From Streptomyces avermitilis MA-4680 = NBRC 14893 (GTDB lineage Bacteria > Actinomycetota > Actinomycetes > Streptomycetales > Streptomycetaceae), in NCBI RefSeq assembly GCF_000009765.2, contig NC_003155.5, positions 1,364,001 through 1,428,000 on the forward strand: a stretch of DNA of 64,000 bases, given 5' to 3'. A program made the position numbers and the translations under genes. Positions 8,393 to 15,930 of this stretch are shown one piece after another; within the stretch, counting starts at the first letter, position 1, and each line of letters starts with the position of its first letter. Below the pieces are notes generated by a model, which had not been told where the DNA came from, searched no databases, and saw only the letters and a program-made list of their open reading frames with translations.

Positions 8393-10891
8393 GTGACCAC
8401 TCCCCACCAGCCCGGTGAACCCGCCCGGGGCGAGGAGCCGTTCGGCTCCCCCACTCGCCCGCCGGCCTTTGTCGAGTTGCCCCACCAGAGCACGTCACCT
8501 TCCGAGCCGAGCGCAACGGCGGACGGGGTGGCGAGTGCCGAGGCGCAGTCCGTCGCCGGCCGGCTCGCGACGACCGTCGAGCGGCTGCGGCGCGAGGTCT
8601 GGGCGGCCCAGGCCGCCGCGGACGGACGCGCTCTCCTCGAACTCGCGAAGGGAATCCTGATCGAGCGCCTCGGCTTCGGTCCGACGGAGGCCGCCCGGCA
8701 TCTGACGGCCCTGGCCGAGCGGGCCGGCGTGCCACCGCTCGAACTCGCGGTCGACGTCATCAATCAGGCGGCCCGCGACCGGCTCTCGGAGATCGCCACG
8801 GAGCTCGTCGCCGACTCGGCCGCTCTTCCCGAGCGTGCCGACGCCCGGGACCGTTCGTCCACGGCCGTCCGGTTGCGTGCGGCAGAGAGCGGCGCCCTGG
8901 CGGCGGACGACGCGCAGTCCGTCGCCGACTCCCTGCTCCAGCACGCGCTGGCTCCGCTCGGCGCGAGCGCCGTGGCCGTATGGGCGGCACGGGCCGACGG
9001 CTCCCTCACGCTCGCGGGCAGCGCGGGATTCTCCAGGGCCGAGTCCGCCCGCTGGTGCTACATCCCGCCGGGCGTGGCGACCGTCGCCAGGCAGGCGCTC
9101 ACCGAGCGCGGTACGCAGTGGTTCCCCTCGCTGACCGAGGCGGATGTTCCGTCCATCGGCCGCAGTGAATTCCCGGACGGCGGCAGGGTCGCCGTCCCCG
9201 CCGGCACCGGCGGTCGTATCCACGGTGTGCTGGAGATCAGCTGGCCCGCTCCCCTGGCACCGCAGCCCCCGCAGATCGTGCGGCAGGTCGAAGCCCTGGC
9301 CGAGCTGTGCGCCCACACCCTCGAGACGCAGACCCCGTTGGCCGGTCCCTCCCCGGTCGGAGAGCCGCGCGCCCTGGCGGCCTCCTCGGAACTGGTGCAC
9401 CTGGCCGAAGGACTGCACGATCCGGCTCTGGTCCTCGTACCGCACGCCGATGACAACGGGTACCTGGTCGACTTCCGCATCGACTACGTCAACGGGCGTT
9501 TCCTCGACCCGGCGGGACGCCCGCGCAGCGCCGTGAACGGTGCGCTGTTCCTGGAGGCCTATCCCATGGCCGCCGGGGACAGCGAACTCTTCGAGCAGAT
9601 CGAGCGGGTGTACGCCACCGGGGAGCCGTTCCGCGCCCAGCGGATGACGCTCACGGCGCTGGTGGAGCAGGTACCGCTGTCCGCCGTCGCCGACATTCAC
9701 GTCAGTCGGCACGGCAGCAGCCTCATCCTCATCTGGCGCCTCGAGAACGAGGCCGCACGCCTTGCCAGCCTCCTGCAGAACGCCCAGCGGCTGGGACGTA
9801 TCGGCGGCTTCGAGGAGAACCTGCTCACCGACGAGATCACCTGGAACAGCCAGTTGTACGCGCTCTTCGGGCGGCCCACGTACAGCTCTCCGGTGCCTGT
9901 GCAGGAGCTGGCGGCCCATGCCCATCCGGACGACACCGTGGCCATCGGCCGATTCCTGCGGACCATAGTGCACCACCGCCGCCCCGCCTCGGCGGCCTTC
10001 CGGCTCCAGCGCCCGGACGGCGTGACCCGGCACATGCGGGTGGTGGCGGAGCCTGTCCTGGACGCGGACAAGCGGCTGCTCGCCGTCCGCGGCGCCTACC
10101 AGGACATCTCCGCACAGCACTGGACCGAGGTGGCCCTCGCCGTCACCCGCGACCAGCTCGCGCACACCGAGCAGCAGGCCGCCGAGCGCAATCGGCTGGC
10201 TCTCCAGCTGCAGCACGCCATCATGCCCCCGACCCAGGCGCCGCTGGAGATCCCACAGCTCCAGCTCGCGGTCCGGTACCGGCCCGCCGAGACCGATCAA
10301 CTGGTCGGAGGCGACTGGTACGACGCCGTCGTCCTGCCCTCCAAGCTGGTGCTCCTGTGCGTCGGCGACGTCGCCGGCCACGGAATCGAGGCCGCGACGA
10401 GCATGGTCGTCCTGCGCAACGCGCTGCGTGGCCTCGCGGTGACCGGCGCAGGGCCGGCCCAACTGCTGTCCTGGCTCAACATCGTCGCCCACCATCTGAC
10501 CGGAGCGGTGACGGCCACGGCCGTGTGCGGTCTGTACGATCCGTCCCGCCGCGTCCTGCGCTGGGCGCGGGCGGGTCACCTCCCGCCCGTCGTGGTCCGC
10601 GGCCCGGAGGCCACCCCGCTGCCTCTCGTACGAGGGATGCTGCTCGGTGCGGTGGCGGAGGCCACGTACGAGGAGGAGGAAGTGTCCCTGGAGCCCGGCG
10701 ACACCCTGCTGATGTACACCGACGGCCTGATCGAGCGGCGCGACGTGTCCGTGGAAGAGGCGCTGGCCCAGCTGCTCATCACCGCCCGGGCACAGACGCC
10801 GAGCCTGTCCCATCAGCTGGACCGGCTGCTCACCTACAGCAGGTCGGACACGGACGACGACACATGCATCGTGGGCATCCGCGTGTCGTGA
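8393..10891 (+). CDS. ANTAR-GAF-PAS-PP2C serine phosphatase (RsbU/OsaC-like)
   Basis: 832-residue cytoplasmic multidomain phosphatase. The GTG at 8393 lies just after the kinase terminator and follows CCGAGGAGC; further upstream the frame runs into the kinase gene. Order: an ANTAR-like helical segment (about 57-125, with ALLELAKGILIERLG), GAF (162-313), PAS (459-573) and a SpoIIE/PP2C domain (602-832). The metal-site motifs GGDWYDAV, VGDVAGHGIEAA and DDDTCIVGI are intact, so it should dephosphorylate an anti-sigma antagonist (STAS) protein. ANTAR normally binds RNA, and its presence in a phosphatase is uncommon. The sigma gene starts 136 bases downstream. Unlike S. coelicolor OsaC, I see no separate RsbW-type kinase domain. 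Confidence 0.88.
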   Translation: MTTPHQPGEPARGEEPFGSPTRPPAFVELPHQSTSPSEPSATADGVASAEAQSVAGRLATTVERLRREVWAAQAAADGRALLELAKGILIERLGFGPTEAARHLTALAERAGVPPLELAVDVINQAARDRLSEIATELVADSAALPERADARDRSSTAVRLRAAESGALAADDAQSVADSLLQHALAPLGASAVAVWAARADGSLTLAGSAGFSRAESARWCYIPPGVATVARQALTERGTQWFPSLTEADVPSIGRSEFPDGGRVAVPAGTGGRIHGVLEISWPAPLAPQPPQIVRQVEALAELCAHTLETQTPLAGPSPVGEPRALAASSELVHLAEGLHDPALVLVPHADDNGYLVDFRIDYVNGRFLDPAGRPRSAVNGALFLEAYPMAAGDSELFEQIERVYATGEPFRAQRMTLTALVEQVPLSAVADIHVSRHGSSLILIWRLENEAARLASLLQNAQRLGRIGGFEENLLTDEITWNSQLYALFGRPTYSSPVPVQELAAHAHPDDTVAIGRFLRTIVHHRRPASAAFRLQRPDGVTRHMRVVAEPVLDADKRLLAVRGAYQDISAQHWTEVALAVTRDQLAHTEQQAAERNRLALQLQHAIMPPTQAPLEIPQLQLAVRYRPAETDQLVGGDWYDAVVLPSKLVLLCVGDVAGHGIEAATSMVVLRNALRGLAVTGAGPAQLLSWLNIVAHHLTGAVTATAVCGLYDPSRRVLRWARAGHLPPVVVRGPEATPLPLVRGMLLGAVAEATYEEEEVSLEPGDTLLMYTDGLIERRDVSVEEALAQLLITARAQTPSLSHQLDRLLTYSRSDTDDDTCIVGIRVS

Positions 10892-10955
10892 CCCGTCGGC
10901 GCGCACCGGTCCGAGGTGCCCTCCTGGGCGCGTCCGGCCTGGCCGTGTGTTTGTG

Positions 10956-10980
10956 GCGTGAAGATCGAGAAGAGGGGTAC
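10956..10980 (+). promoter_or_regulatory. SigB-type promoter of the sigma factor gene
   Basis: GCGT (10956-10959), 15 bases, GGGTAC (10975-10980). This fits GNNT-N14-16-GGGTAC/T, the consensus reported for Streptomyces SigB. It lies 48 bases before the sigma ATG and suggests autoregulation. GNNT alone is weak evidence; GGGTAC carries most of the weight. Confidence 0.6.
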
Positions 10981-11027
10981 ACGGGGCTGGCCCCCGTCCG
11001 TTTCCCGAGTCAAAAAGGGTGGATCGA

Positions 11028-11915
11028 ATGACAGCCGTGGCCGCACCCGCCGCGACCCGCACCACTGGGCAGCACCCGACCGCACCGGCACACGAGGTCG
11101 AACTCGACGCCATCGCCGACCCGTTGGCGGTGAGCCCGAAGGACGCGCGCGAGCTCTCTCGCCACTTCTTCGCCCGCCTGTCCGTGCTCGAGGAGGGCAC
11201 TCAGGACTACCAGTACGTGCGCAACACCCTCATAGAGATGAACCTGACGCTCGTCAGGTACGCGGCCTCGCGCTTCCGCAGCCGAGGCTCCGGTGAGATG
11301 GAAGACATCGTTCAGGTCGGAACGATCGGCCTGATCAAGGCCATCGACCGGTTCGAGCTGTCGCGGGAGGTCGAGTTCGCGTCCTTCGCCGTCCCCTACA
11401 TCGTGGGCGAGATCAAGCGCTTCTTCCGGGACACCAGCTGGGCCGTCCATGTGCCGCGGCGCCTCCAGGAGGCACGGGTGGAGCTGGCCCAGGCCACCGA
11501 CGAACTCAGCCGGCGCACCGGCCGCACTCCGACGGTACGGGAACTGGCGGAGCTCATGTCCCTGACCGAGGAGGAGGTCATCGAGGCGCGCAAGGCGGCG
11601 AACGCCTACCGGAGCTCCTCCCTGGACGCGTCCCTCTCCGGCGACGGGTCCGCCGACAACGAGTCGGTCCTCGCCGACTTCATCGGGCGGGAGGAAACGG
11701 CGCTGGAGCTGATCGAGGACATGCACTCCCTCGCGCCCCTCGTCGCTCAGCTCGACGAACGTGACCGGCGGATCCTGCATCTGCGGTTCGTCGACGAACT
11801 CACCCAGGCGCAGATCGGGGAACGGCTGGGCATCTCCCAGATGCACGTCTCACGCCTGATCAACAAGATCATCACCACGCTGCGTGCGGGACTGCTCAGC
11901 GAGTGCACGGGCTGA
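11028..11915 (+). CDS. RNA polymerase sigma factor, SigB/SigF/SigG family
   Basis: 295-residue alternative sigma factor of the stress/development type. The ATG at 11028 follows AAGGGTGG with five-base spacing; a GTG nine bases upstream overlaps that site. Region 2 (DIVQVGTIGLIKAIDRFE, then FASFAVPYIVGEIKRFFRD) recognises the -10 element, and RDTSWAVHVPRRLQE marks the start of region 3 as in SigB/F/G proteins. The C-terminal helix-turn-helix (LTQAQIGERLGISQMHVSRL) recognises the -35. A matching GGGTAC promoter lies upstream. The many ATPase and STAS proteins in this island are plausible anti-sigma and antagonist partners. Streptomyces carry many paralogues, so I assign no symbol. Confidence 0.93.
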   Translation: MTAVAAPAATRTTGQHPTAPAHEVELDAIADPLAVSPKDARELSRHFFARLSVLEEGTQDYQYVRNTLIEMNLTLVRYAASRFRSRGSGEMEDIVQVGTIGLIKAIDRFELSREVEFASFAVPYIVGEIKRFFRDTSWAVHVPRRLQEARVELAQATDELSRRTGRTPTVRELAELMSLTEEEVIEARKAANAYRSSSLDASLSGDGSADNESVLADFIGREETALELIEDMHSLAPLVAQLDERDRRILHLRFVDELTQAQIGERLGISQMHVSRLINKIITTLRAGLLSECTG

Positions 11916-11929
11916 CCCCGAGCACGGCC

Positions 11930-11962
11930 GTGGGGCCGCGGTCCGGTGGACCGCGGCCCCAC
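11930..11962. terminator. bidirectional terminator between sigma and csbD-like genes
   Basis: Perfect 15-base arms (11930-11944 and 11948-11962) around a three-base GGT loop, placed between the sigma gene stop and the convergent CsbD-like stop. The symmetry allows it to serve both. Confidence 0.85.
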
Positions 11963-11978
11963 TGCGTTGCCCGGGTCG

Positions 11979-12152
11979 TCAGTGCTTGAAGACGTCCTTC
12001 GTCTTCTCCTTCGCCTGGCGGGCGTCACCCTTCGACTTCTCCGCCTGTCCCTCGGCGGCCATCCGCTCGTTGCCCACGGCACGGCCGGCCGCCGCCTTGG
12101 CCTTGCCCTTGGCCTGTTCCATCTTTGCCTTGGCCTTCTGATCGCCAGCCAC
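11979..12152 (-). CDS. CsbD-family stress protein
   Basis: 57-residue, very Lys/Ala-rich hydrophilic protein (MAGDQKAKAKMEQAKGKAKA at the N-terminus) with the look of CsbD. In Bacillus subtilis CsbD is a SigB regulon member of unknown biochemical role. The GTG at 12152 is fixed by a TGA three codons upstream in frame and is preceded by GGAG. A possible SigB-type promoter lies at 12202-12225. Its place next to the sigma gene fits co-regulation. The protein is predicted helical and soluble. Confidence 0.8.
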   Translation of the reverse strand: MAGDQKAKAKMEQAKGKAKAAAGRAVGNERMAAEGQAEKSKGDARQAKEKTKDVFKH

Positions 12153-12201
12153 AGATCTTCACTCCAAGCCGCCATCGACAATGCGTTGTCGCTTCAACGA
12201 G

Positions 12202-12225
12202 TGACCCCCTGCGCCACATCCAAAC
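12202..12225 (-). promoter_or_regulatory. weak SigB-type promoter candidate for the CsbD gene
   Basis: On the minus strand GTTT, 14 bases, GGGTCA, ending 50 bases before the GTG start. The -10 deviates from GGGTAC at two positions, so this is tentative. Confidence 0.3.
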
Positions 12226-12257
12226 CCGGCATTCGCCGCCATTTCCGGGCGTTCTCC

Positions 12258-12590
12258 CTAATGGCCGTCGAGCTGATCGCGGTGCGCGGGATCACCGAGG
12301 TGCTTGCCCTCGTCGAACTCGGGCGATCCCTTGATCTCGGCCTTGGTCCGCGCCACCACGATCTTCTTCTCCTCGTGGTCGACGCCGGTGATGCCGGCGG
12401 CCGGCAGCATCACCTTCCTGCCGAAGATCCACACTCCGGTGTCGACGAGAACGTACTGGGAGTCGACCAGACGGGACTGTTTGTCGACCTTGCCGACGCG
12501 CCCGTCGGCGGCCTCGACCCGGTATCCCGCCAGATCCGCGTCCGGAGTGTGGCCGGCGGTCGGAACGAAGGACGAGATGTTGTCACTCAC
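12258..12590 (-). CDS. PRC-barrel domain protein
   Basis: 110-residue soluble protein with one PRC-barrel, a small beta-barrel usually used for protein or RNA contacts. Seen: DADLAGYRVEAADGRVGKVD, then VLVDTGVWIFGRKVMLPAAG, and a charged C-terminus. The GTG start at 12590 follows GAGGAG at five bases. A paralogue with the same VDTGVW(I/V)FG signature is encoded at 22020-22385, so the island holds two. It diverges from the 48-residue protein gene at 12704. Partner and function are unknown; a stress role is inferred only from location. Confidence 0.8.
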   Translation of the reverse strand: MSDNISSFVPTAGHTPDADLAGYRVEAADGRVGKVDKQSRLVDSQYVLVDTGVWIFGRKVMLPAAGITGVDHEEKKIVVARTKAEIKGSPEFDEGKHLGDPAHRDQLDGH

Positions 12591-12633
12591 GCGTACTCCT
12601 CGGGTTGGTTTCTCATCGGGCGTGCACCGGACC

Positions 12634-12658
12634 GGCTGACCGGTCCGAAGCCGGGTAG
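12634..12658 (+). promoter_or_regulatory. candidate SigB-type promoter before the 48-residue protein gene
   Basis: GGCT (12634-12637), 15 bases, GGGTAG (12653-12658), 45 bases before the ATG at 12704. The last -10 base is G rather than C or T. Confidence 0.35.
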
Positions 12659-12703
12659 ACGGACGAGGAAAACGTCCGTTCCGACATCCTCAGGAGACAA
12701 GAC

Positions 12704-12850
12704 ATGCCCGGAATCGTGGACCGGATCAAGCAGTTCGCCAGGAGCCCCCAGGGCCGGCGCACCGTCGCCGAGGCGCGCCGTGCCGCGGCCGATCCCCGTC
12801 GACGCGCTCAGGCTCAGCGCCTGCTGGGGAAGTTCCGCGGACGGCGCTGA
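12704..12850 (+). CDS. small basic protein (48 aa), conserved-hypothetical type
   Basis: 48-residue, strongly basic, helix-forming protein starting MPGIVDRIKQFARSPQGRR and ending in RLLGKFRGRR. The ATG follows CAGGAGACAAGAC. Such short IVDRIKQF...SPQGRR proteins occur in Streptomyces, as far as I recall, but have no known role. The composition suggests nucleic-acid or membrane-surface binding, which is inference. It lies in the stress island behind a possible SigB-type promoter. Confidence 0.7.
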   Translation: MPGIVDRIKQFARSPQGRRTVAEARRAAADPRRRAQAQRLLGKFRGRR

Positions 12851-12874
12851 CCTCTCCGTCGGGCAGGTTTCCTG

Positions 12875-13051
12875 TCAGCGTCTGCGGCTCCGGCTCGCCC
12901 AGCCGGAGCCGATGCCCGCGACATGGAGGGACAGCAGGGCCAGCCCGATCAGCATGAAATTGGTGGAGGTGAAGACGTCGTTCGTCGCGATGTCGGCCGC
13001 ATTGATGAGGAAGGCGATGAAGAACAGTACTGCTGCAACGATGCCGAGCAT
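12875..13051 (-). CDS. small membrane protein (58 aa)
   Basis: 58 residues with two hydrophobic segments (LGIVAAVLFFIAFLINAA and FMLIGLALLSLHVAGIG) joined by a short polar turn, and a basic tail ending ASRSRRR. It is predicted to span the membrane twice. The ATG at 13051 is preceded by GAGAGGAGATGCC; longer in-frame starts upstream have poor coding character. No recognised family. It converges with the 48-residue protein gene, with only 24 bases between the stops. Confidence 0.7.
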   Translation of the reverse strand: MLGIVAAVLFFIAFLINAADIATNDVFTSTNFMLIGLALLSLHVAGIGSGWASRSRRR

Positions 13052-13239
13052 GGCATCTCCTCTCGTCGGTGGCACCCGTATGCCCCCGACAGGAGGGAGT
13101 ACGCGGTGCACCGCGAAGCAGCCGGTGACTTCCGCCGACACGTGTGGCGGGCCGTTTGGCGGGTAATCGGGCCGTGCTCGCTGCGGGTCGGCGCCCAGTA
13201 CCGCGAGAGGTTGATCACGCGGGCCGGGCGTCCCGCCGG

Positions 13240-13264
13240 GCATCGGCGCCTGACCTCAGGGTAG
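13240..13264 (+). promoter_or_regulatory. candidate SigB-type promoter of the STAS gene
   Basis: GCAT (13240-13243), 15 bases, GGGTAG (13259-13264), ending 37 bases before the GTG at 13301. It has the same spacing as the sigma gene promoter, with a G at the last -10 base. Confidence 0.4.
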
Positions 13265-13300
13265 GCGAGCCATGTCAGCCAGTGCTTGATGGAGGAAATT

Positions 13301-13678
13301 GTGTCGACGGAACAAGCCCCCCTGTCCATTGATGTGACGCTCCCCCGGGAGGACGTCGCACTTGTCACCGTCAAGGGGTTCTTGGACGTCGACACGGGGA
13401 CCGAGCTCCACCACCATCTCGCCAACCAGATGCATCACGGTCGGCGACATCTGCTGCTGGACCTCTCCGCGGTTCCCTTCATGGATTCGTCCGGCATCAA
13501 CATCATCCTCAAGGCCTACAAGGAGACGCGCCGCGTCGAGGGCAGCGTGCGCCTCATCGATCCCGCTCCGGCGGTGCAGCGGATCCTCGACCTCACCGGC
13601 GTGAGTCTGACGGTTCCGTCCGCCAAGAGCCTCGACGAAGCCCTCGCCGAGACGGGCGATGCGACGGACCGGCAGTAG
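13301..13678 (+). CDS. STAS-domain anti-sigma factor antagonist (RsbV-like)
   Basis: 125-residue STAS protein, the switch component that binds an RsbW-type kinase when unphosphorylated and so frees a sigma factor. The GTG at 13301 follows GGAGGA. The motif PFMDSSGINIIL carries the serine expected to be phosphorylated. It is a single-domain protein with no membrane segment. It is encoded near the sigma gene and two PP2C phosphatases that could reactivate it. The exact kinase partner cannot be named, because at least four RsbW/RsbT-like ATPase domains are encoded within 11 kb. Confidence 0.88.
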   Translation: MSTEQAPLSIDVTLPREDVALVTVKGFLDVDTGTELHHHLANQMHHGRRHLLLDLSAVPFMDSSGINIILKAYKETRRVEGSVRLIDPAPAVQRILDLTGVSLTVPSAKSLDEALAETGDATDRQ

Positions 13679-13767
13679 CGGGGGCCGCCCCCGGCCGGCG
13701 CGCGGGTTCCACCTGACCCACCCCGGCCACCCGGTCCGCCCGGTGAGCGGGCCGCGTCGGGGACAAT

Positions 13768-13783
13768 AGTTGCCGTTTGACAA
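13768..13783. promoter_or_regulatory. TTGnC-N4-GnCAA motif, copy 1
   Basis: AGTTGCCGTTTGACAA matches 14 of 16 bases of a copy at 15852-15867. The core TTGnC-N4-GnCAA is symmetrical, as expected for a dimeric winged-helix regulator such as MarR. It sits in the 245-base convergent gap between the STAS gene and the first MarR gene, where I see no real gene. Confidence 0.4.
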
Positions 13784-13923
13784 CTGTAGTCGTGAGGCAA
13801 CAAAGTGTGAGGCGTCTCAGGCGCGGGAGGATCCGAGATGTGGCGGGCGACAGCGGCCGACCGTACCGAGCGACCAAGGCATGAGCGCCGCGCCTCGACG
13901 CGCACCGCCGGCCGGGGCGGTCC

Positions 13924-14400
13924 TCACGCCGTGCGGGCGTCCGCTCCCTCGTGCTCCTGGATCTGCGCCGCCGCGGTGGCGCAGAAGGCTTCGAGCCCTT
14001 GCAGGAGTGCCGTTCGCTTGGCGGCGGGCATCCGTGCCAGCACGGACTCCAGGGCACTCTCGCGGCGTGACCGCACCTCGGCCAGGAACGAGCTGCCCCG
14101 ATGGCTCAGATACAGGCACAGCTCACGGCGGCTGGTCGCGCTCACCGCGCGCTCCACGAACCCCACCGCCTGGAGCCGGTCGCAGAGTCTGCTGGTCGAC
14201 GGCGGGCTGGAGCCGAGTGCGTCGGCAAGGGTGCGCAGATTGATGCCCTCGTTGTGCTCGAGAATGAAGAGCACACGCAGCTGGGAGGCGGAAACAGGCG
14301 CTGTCGAGGCGCGCCCCCACAGGATTTCCAGCAGTTCGGCCGCCTCTGAGGTCACACGCGCCACCTCAGTGGGGTGCGGGCGCGTGCTGGAGGACGTCAC
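13924..14400 (-). CDS. MarR-family regulator (copy 1)
   Basis: 158-residue winged-helix regulator. The GTG at 14400 follows GGGAGAGTGAGACG. The DNA-binding part is LRTLADALGSSPPSTSRLCDRL with the wing RRELCLYLSHRG, and a helical dimerisation tail follows (MPAAKRTALLQGLEAF). It resembles the MarR at 20489-20995 over the whole length, with shared ASRLCDRL- or TSRLCDRL-type helix and NRREL/SRREL wing. The pair brackets the phosphatase and stressosome genes. It diverges from the phosphatase at 14554, so it may control that promoter. The ligand is unknown. Confidence 0.88.
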   Translation of the reverse strand: MTSSSTRPHPTEVARVTSEAAELLEILWGRASTAPVSASQLRVLFILEHNEGINLRTLADALGSSPPSTSRLCDRLQAVGFVERAVSATSRRELCLYLSHRGSSFLAEVRSRRESALESVLARMPAAKRTALLQGLEAFCATAAAQIQEHEGADARTA

Positions 14401-14553
14401 CGTCTCACTCTCCCAGGGTGCTCGGGGGCTGTCAGCTCGCCGGGGCGACAGCTCGCAACCAACCATAGACACCGGCACCGGCGCATGGGCGATGGCCTCC
14501 CCTGGAACGTGGGTGCGAAATCGTACTAGTCGAAGAATGGCGTATCCGACATC

Positions 14554-15741
14554 GTGAACAGATTCGTGGCAGTCGAACGGGCTCTGCGCACCGCGGCTCC
14601 CCACCAGTTGCTGGACGCGCTCCGCGAGGTGCTGCGCAACCGGTACGCGGCCGAGTCCGTCGAGTTCCTCCTGGCCGACTACGGGGTCACGGTCCTGCAG
14701 CCCCTCTCCCCCGAGGTCTCCGCCACTGGCCCCGTCCCGCTGCACGACAGCCGGGCCGGCCGGGCCTTCGGTGCCCAGGAGCCCTTCCTGGAGGAGCCGG
14801 CCGACGGCCTGGCCCGCGTGCATCTGCCGGTGACGGTACGGGGCGACCGGCTCGGCGTCCTCACCGTCACGCTGCCCTCCGAGGACGTGAAGGACTCGCT
14901 GCCCGAGCTCCGCGAGATCGCCGAGGTCCTGGGCCACGCGGTGATCGTGGCCGAGCGGGACACCGACGTGTACGTACAGGCACGGCGCAAGGACCGGCTC
15001 ACGCTGGCGGCCGAGATGCAGTGGCAGCTGCTCCCCGGCCGTTCCTGCTCCCGGCCGGAGTACGCGCTCGGTGCCCAGCTCGAGCCCGCGTACGCGATCT
15101 TCGGTGACAACTTCGACTGGTCCGCCGACCCCGACCGCCTGATGCTCTACATCACCAACGGCATGGGCGAGGGCATCGAGGCCTCCCTGCTGACCAGTCT
15201 GGGCATCAACGCGCTGCGCAACGCACGGCGGGCGGGGATCCCCATCGAGGATCAGGCGGCCCTCGCCGATCAAGCCGTCTACGCCCAGTACCGCGGCACG
15301 TCATATCTGGCCGTGCTCCTGGTCGAGTTCGAGCTGTCCACCGGCCGCATGAAGGTGGTCGACGCGGGCTCGCCCCGCATGCTGCGGCTGCGCGGCAGAA
15401 GCGTCGAAGCGGTGGATTTCGAGGCCCAGTTGCCGCTGGGCATGTTCGAGGAGACCGACTACGTCGCGCAGGAGTTCCACGTCGAACCGGGTGACCGTCT
15501 CGTCTTCGTGAGCGACGGTGTGCACGGCGTCGCCGCGCCGGGGGGTGAGACGTACGGGGAGAAGGCGTTGACCAGGGCCATCACCGCCACGAGGCTGCTT
15601 TCGGCGGCGGAGGTGCCCCACGCGGTCCTCAGAGAGCTGTCCGGCCACCGCGGCGGCCCGTCGCCCGCGGACGACGCACTCGTCGTATGCCTGGACTGGT
15701 ACGGCCGCCGAGGGGCCTCCCCGGCTCCCGAAGGTGATTGA
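14554..15741 (+). CDS. PP2C/SpoIIE-type phosphatase with an altered metal motif
   Basis: 395 residues: an N-terminal GAF-like domain (about 15-145) and a C-terminal PP2C domain (150-395). The first acidic motif is FGDNFDW and the last is ADDALVVCL. In the middle motif ITNGMGEGIEA an Asn stands where active enzymes have Asp (GDVMGHG), so metal binding may be weakened or the protein may be regulatory. The GTG at 14554 has no strong ribosome-binding site; I chose it because the coding pattern starts there. The stressosome operon follows after 189 bases and may be partly co-transcribed. An RsbX- or RsbU-like partner role is inference. Confidence 0.8.
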   Translation: MNRFVAVERALRTAAPHQLLDALREVLRNRYAAESVEFLLADYGVTVLQPLSPEVSATGPVPLHDSRAGRAFGAQEPFLEEPADGLARVHLPVTVRGDRLGVLTVTLPSEDVKDSLPELREIAEVLGHAVIVAERDTDVYVQARRKDRLTLAAEMQWQLLPGRSCSRPEYALGAQLEPAYAIFGDNFDWSADPDRLMLYITNGMGEGIEASLLTSLGINALRNARRAGIPIEDQAALADQAVYAQYRGTSYLAVLLVEFELSTGRMKVVDAGSPRMLRLRGRSVEAVDFEAQLPLGMFEETDYVAQEFHVEPGDRLVFVSDGVHGVAAPGGETYGEKALTRAITATRLLSAAEVPHAVLRELSGHRGGPSPADDALVVCLDWYGRRGASPAPEGD

Positions 15742-15794
15742 CCCGAACTCGTCATCCAAAGTGGCATGCGCGGGACGCGGTTGGGCAGGTTTCC

Positions 15795-15820
15795 GCGTCG
15801 TCGGACGATCTCCGGGGTAT
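15795..15820 (+). promoter_or_regulatory. SigB-type promoter of the stressosome operon
   Basis: GCGT (15795-15798), 16 bases, GGGTAT (15815-15820). This is an exact fit to GNNT-N14-16-GGGTAC/T. The predicted leader to the GTG at 15931 is about 100 bases and contains the MarR-type motif at 15852-15867. Confidence 0.55.
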
Positions 15821-15851
15821 CGGTTGTCGCTCACGATCCGGCCATGACTAC

Positions 15852-15867
15852 AGTTGCCGTGCGACAA
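15852..15867. promoter_or_regulatory. TTGnC-N4-GnCAA motif, copy 2 (operon leader)
   Basis: AGTTGCCGTGCGACAA, the second copy of the motif at 13768-13783. It lies about 25-40 bases downstream of the predicted start point of the stressosome operon, a good place for a repressor block. One of the two flanking MarR proteins is the natural candidate binder. Confidence 0.4.
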
Positions 15868-15930
15868 GAAACCGCCTTTCCCCGGCGAGCCCCACAGCCA
15901 GGAAACCTTACATACGAAGGAGACACATAC

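Noticed and set aside
13838..14557. Plus-strand frame at 13838 with a good-looking ribosome-binding site (GGGAGGATCCGAG)
   Set aside because: The product is Arg/Ser-rich, antisense to the MarR gene, and lacks any motif. The ribosome-binding site is noted but not enough.
14401..15273. Long N-terminal extension of the first MarR gene on the minus strand
   Set aside because: It runs antisense through the PP2C gene. The MarR start at GTG 14400 has a proper ribosome-binding site and family length.
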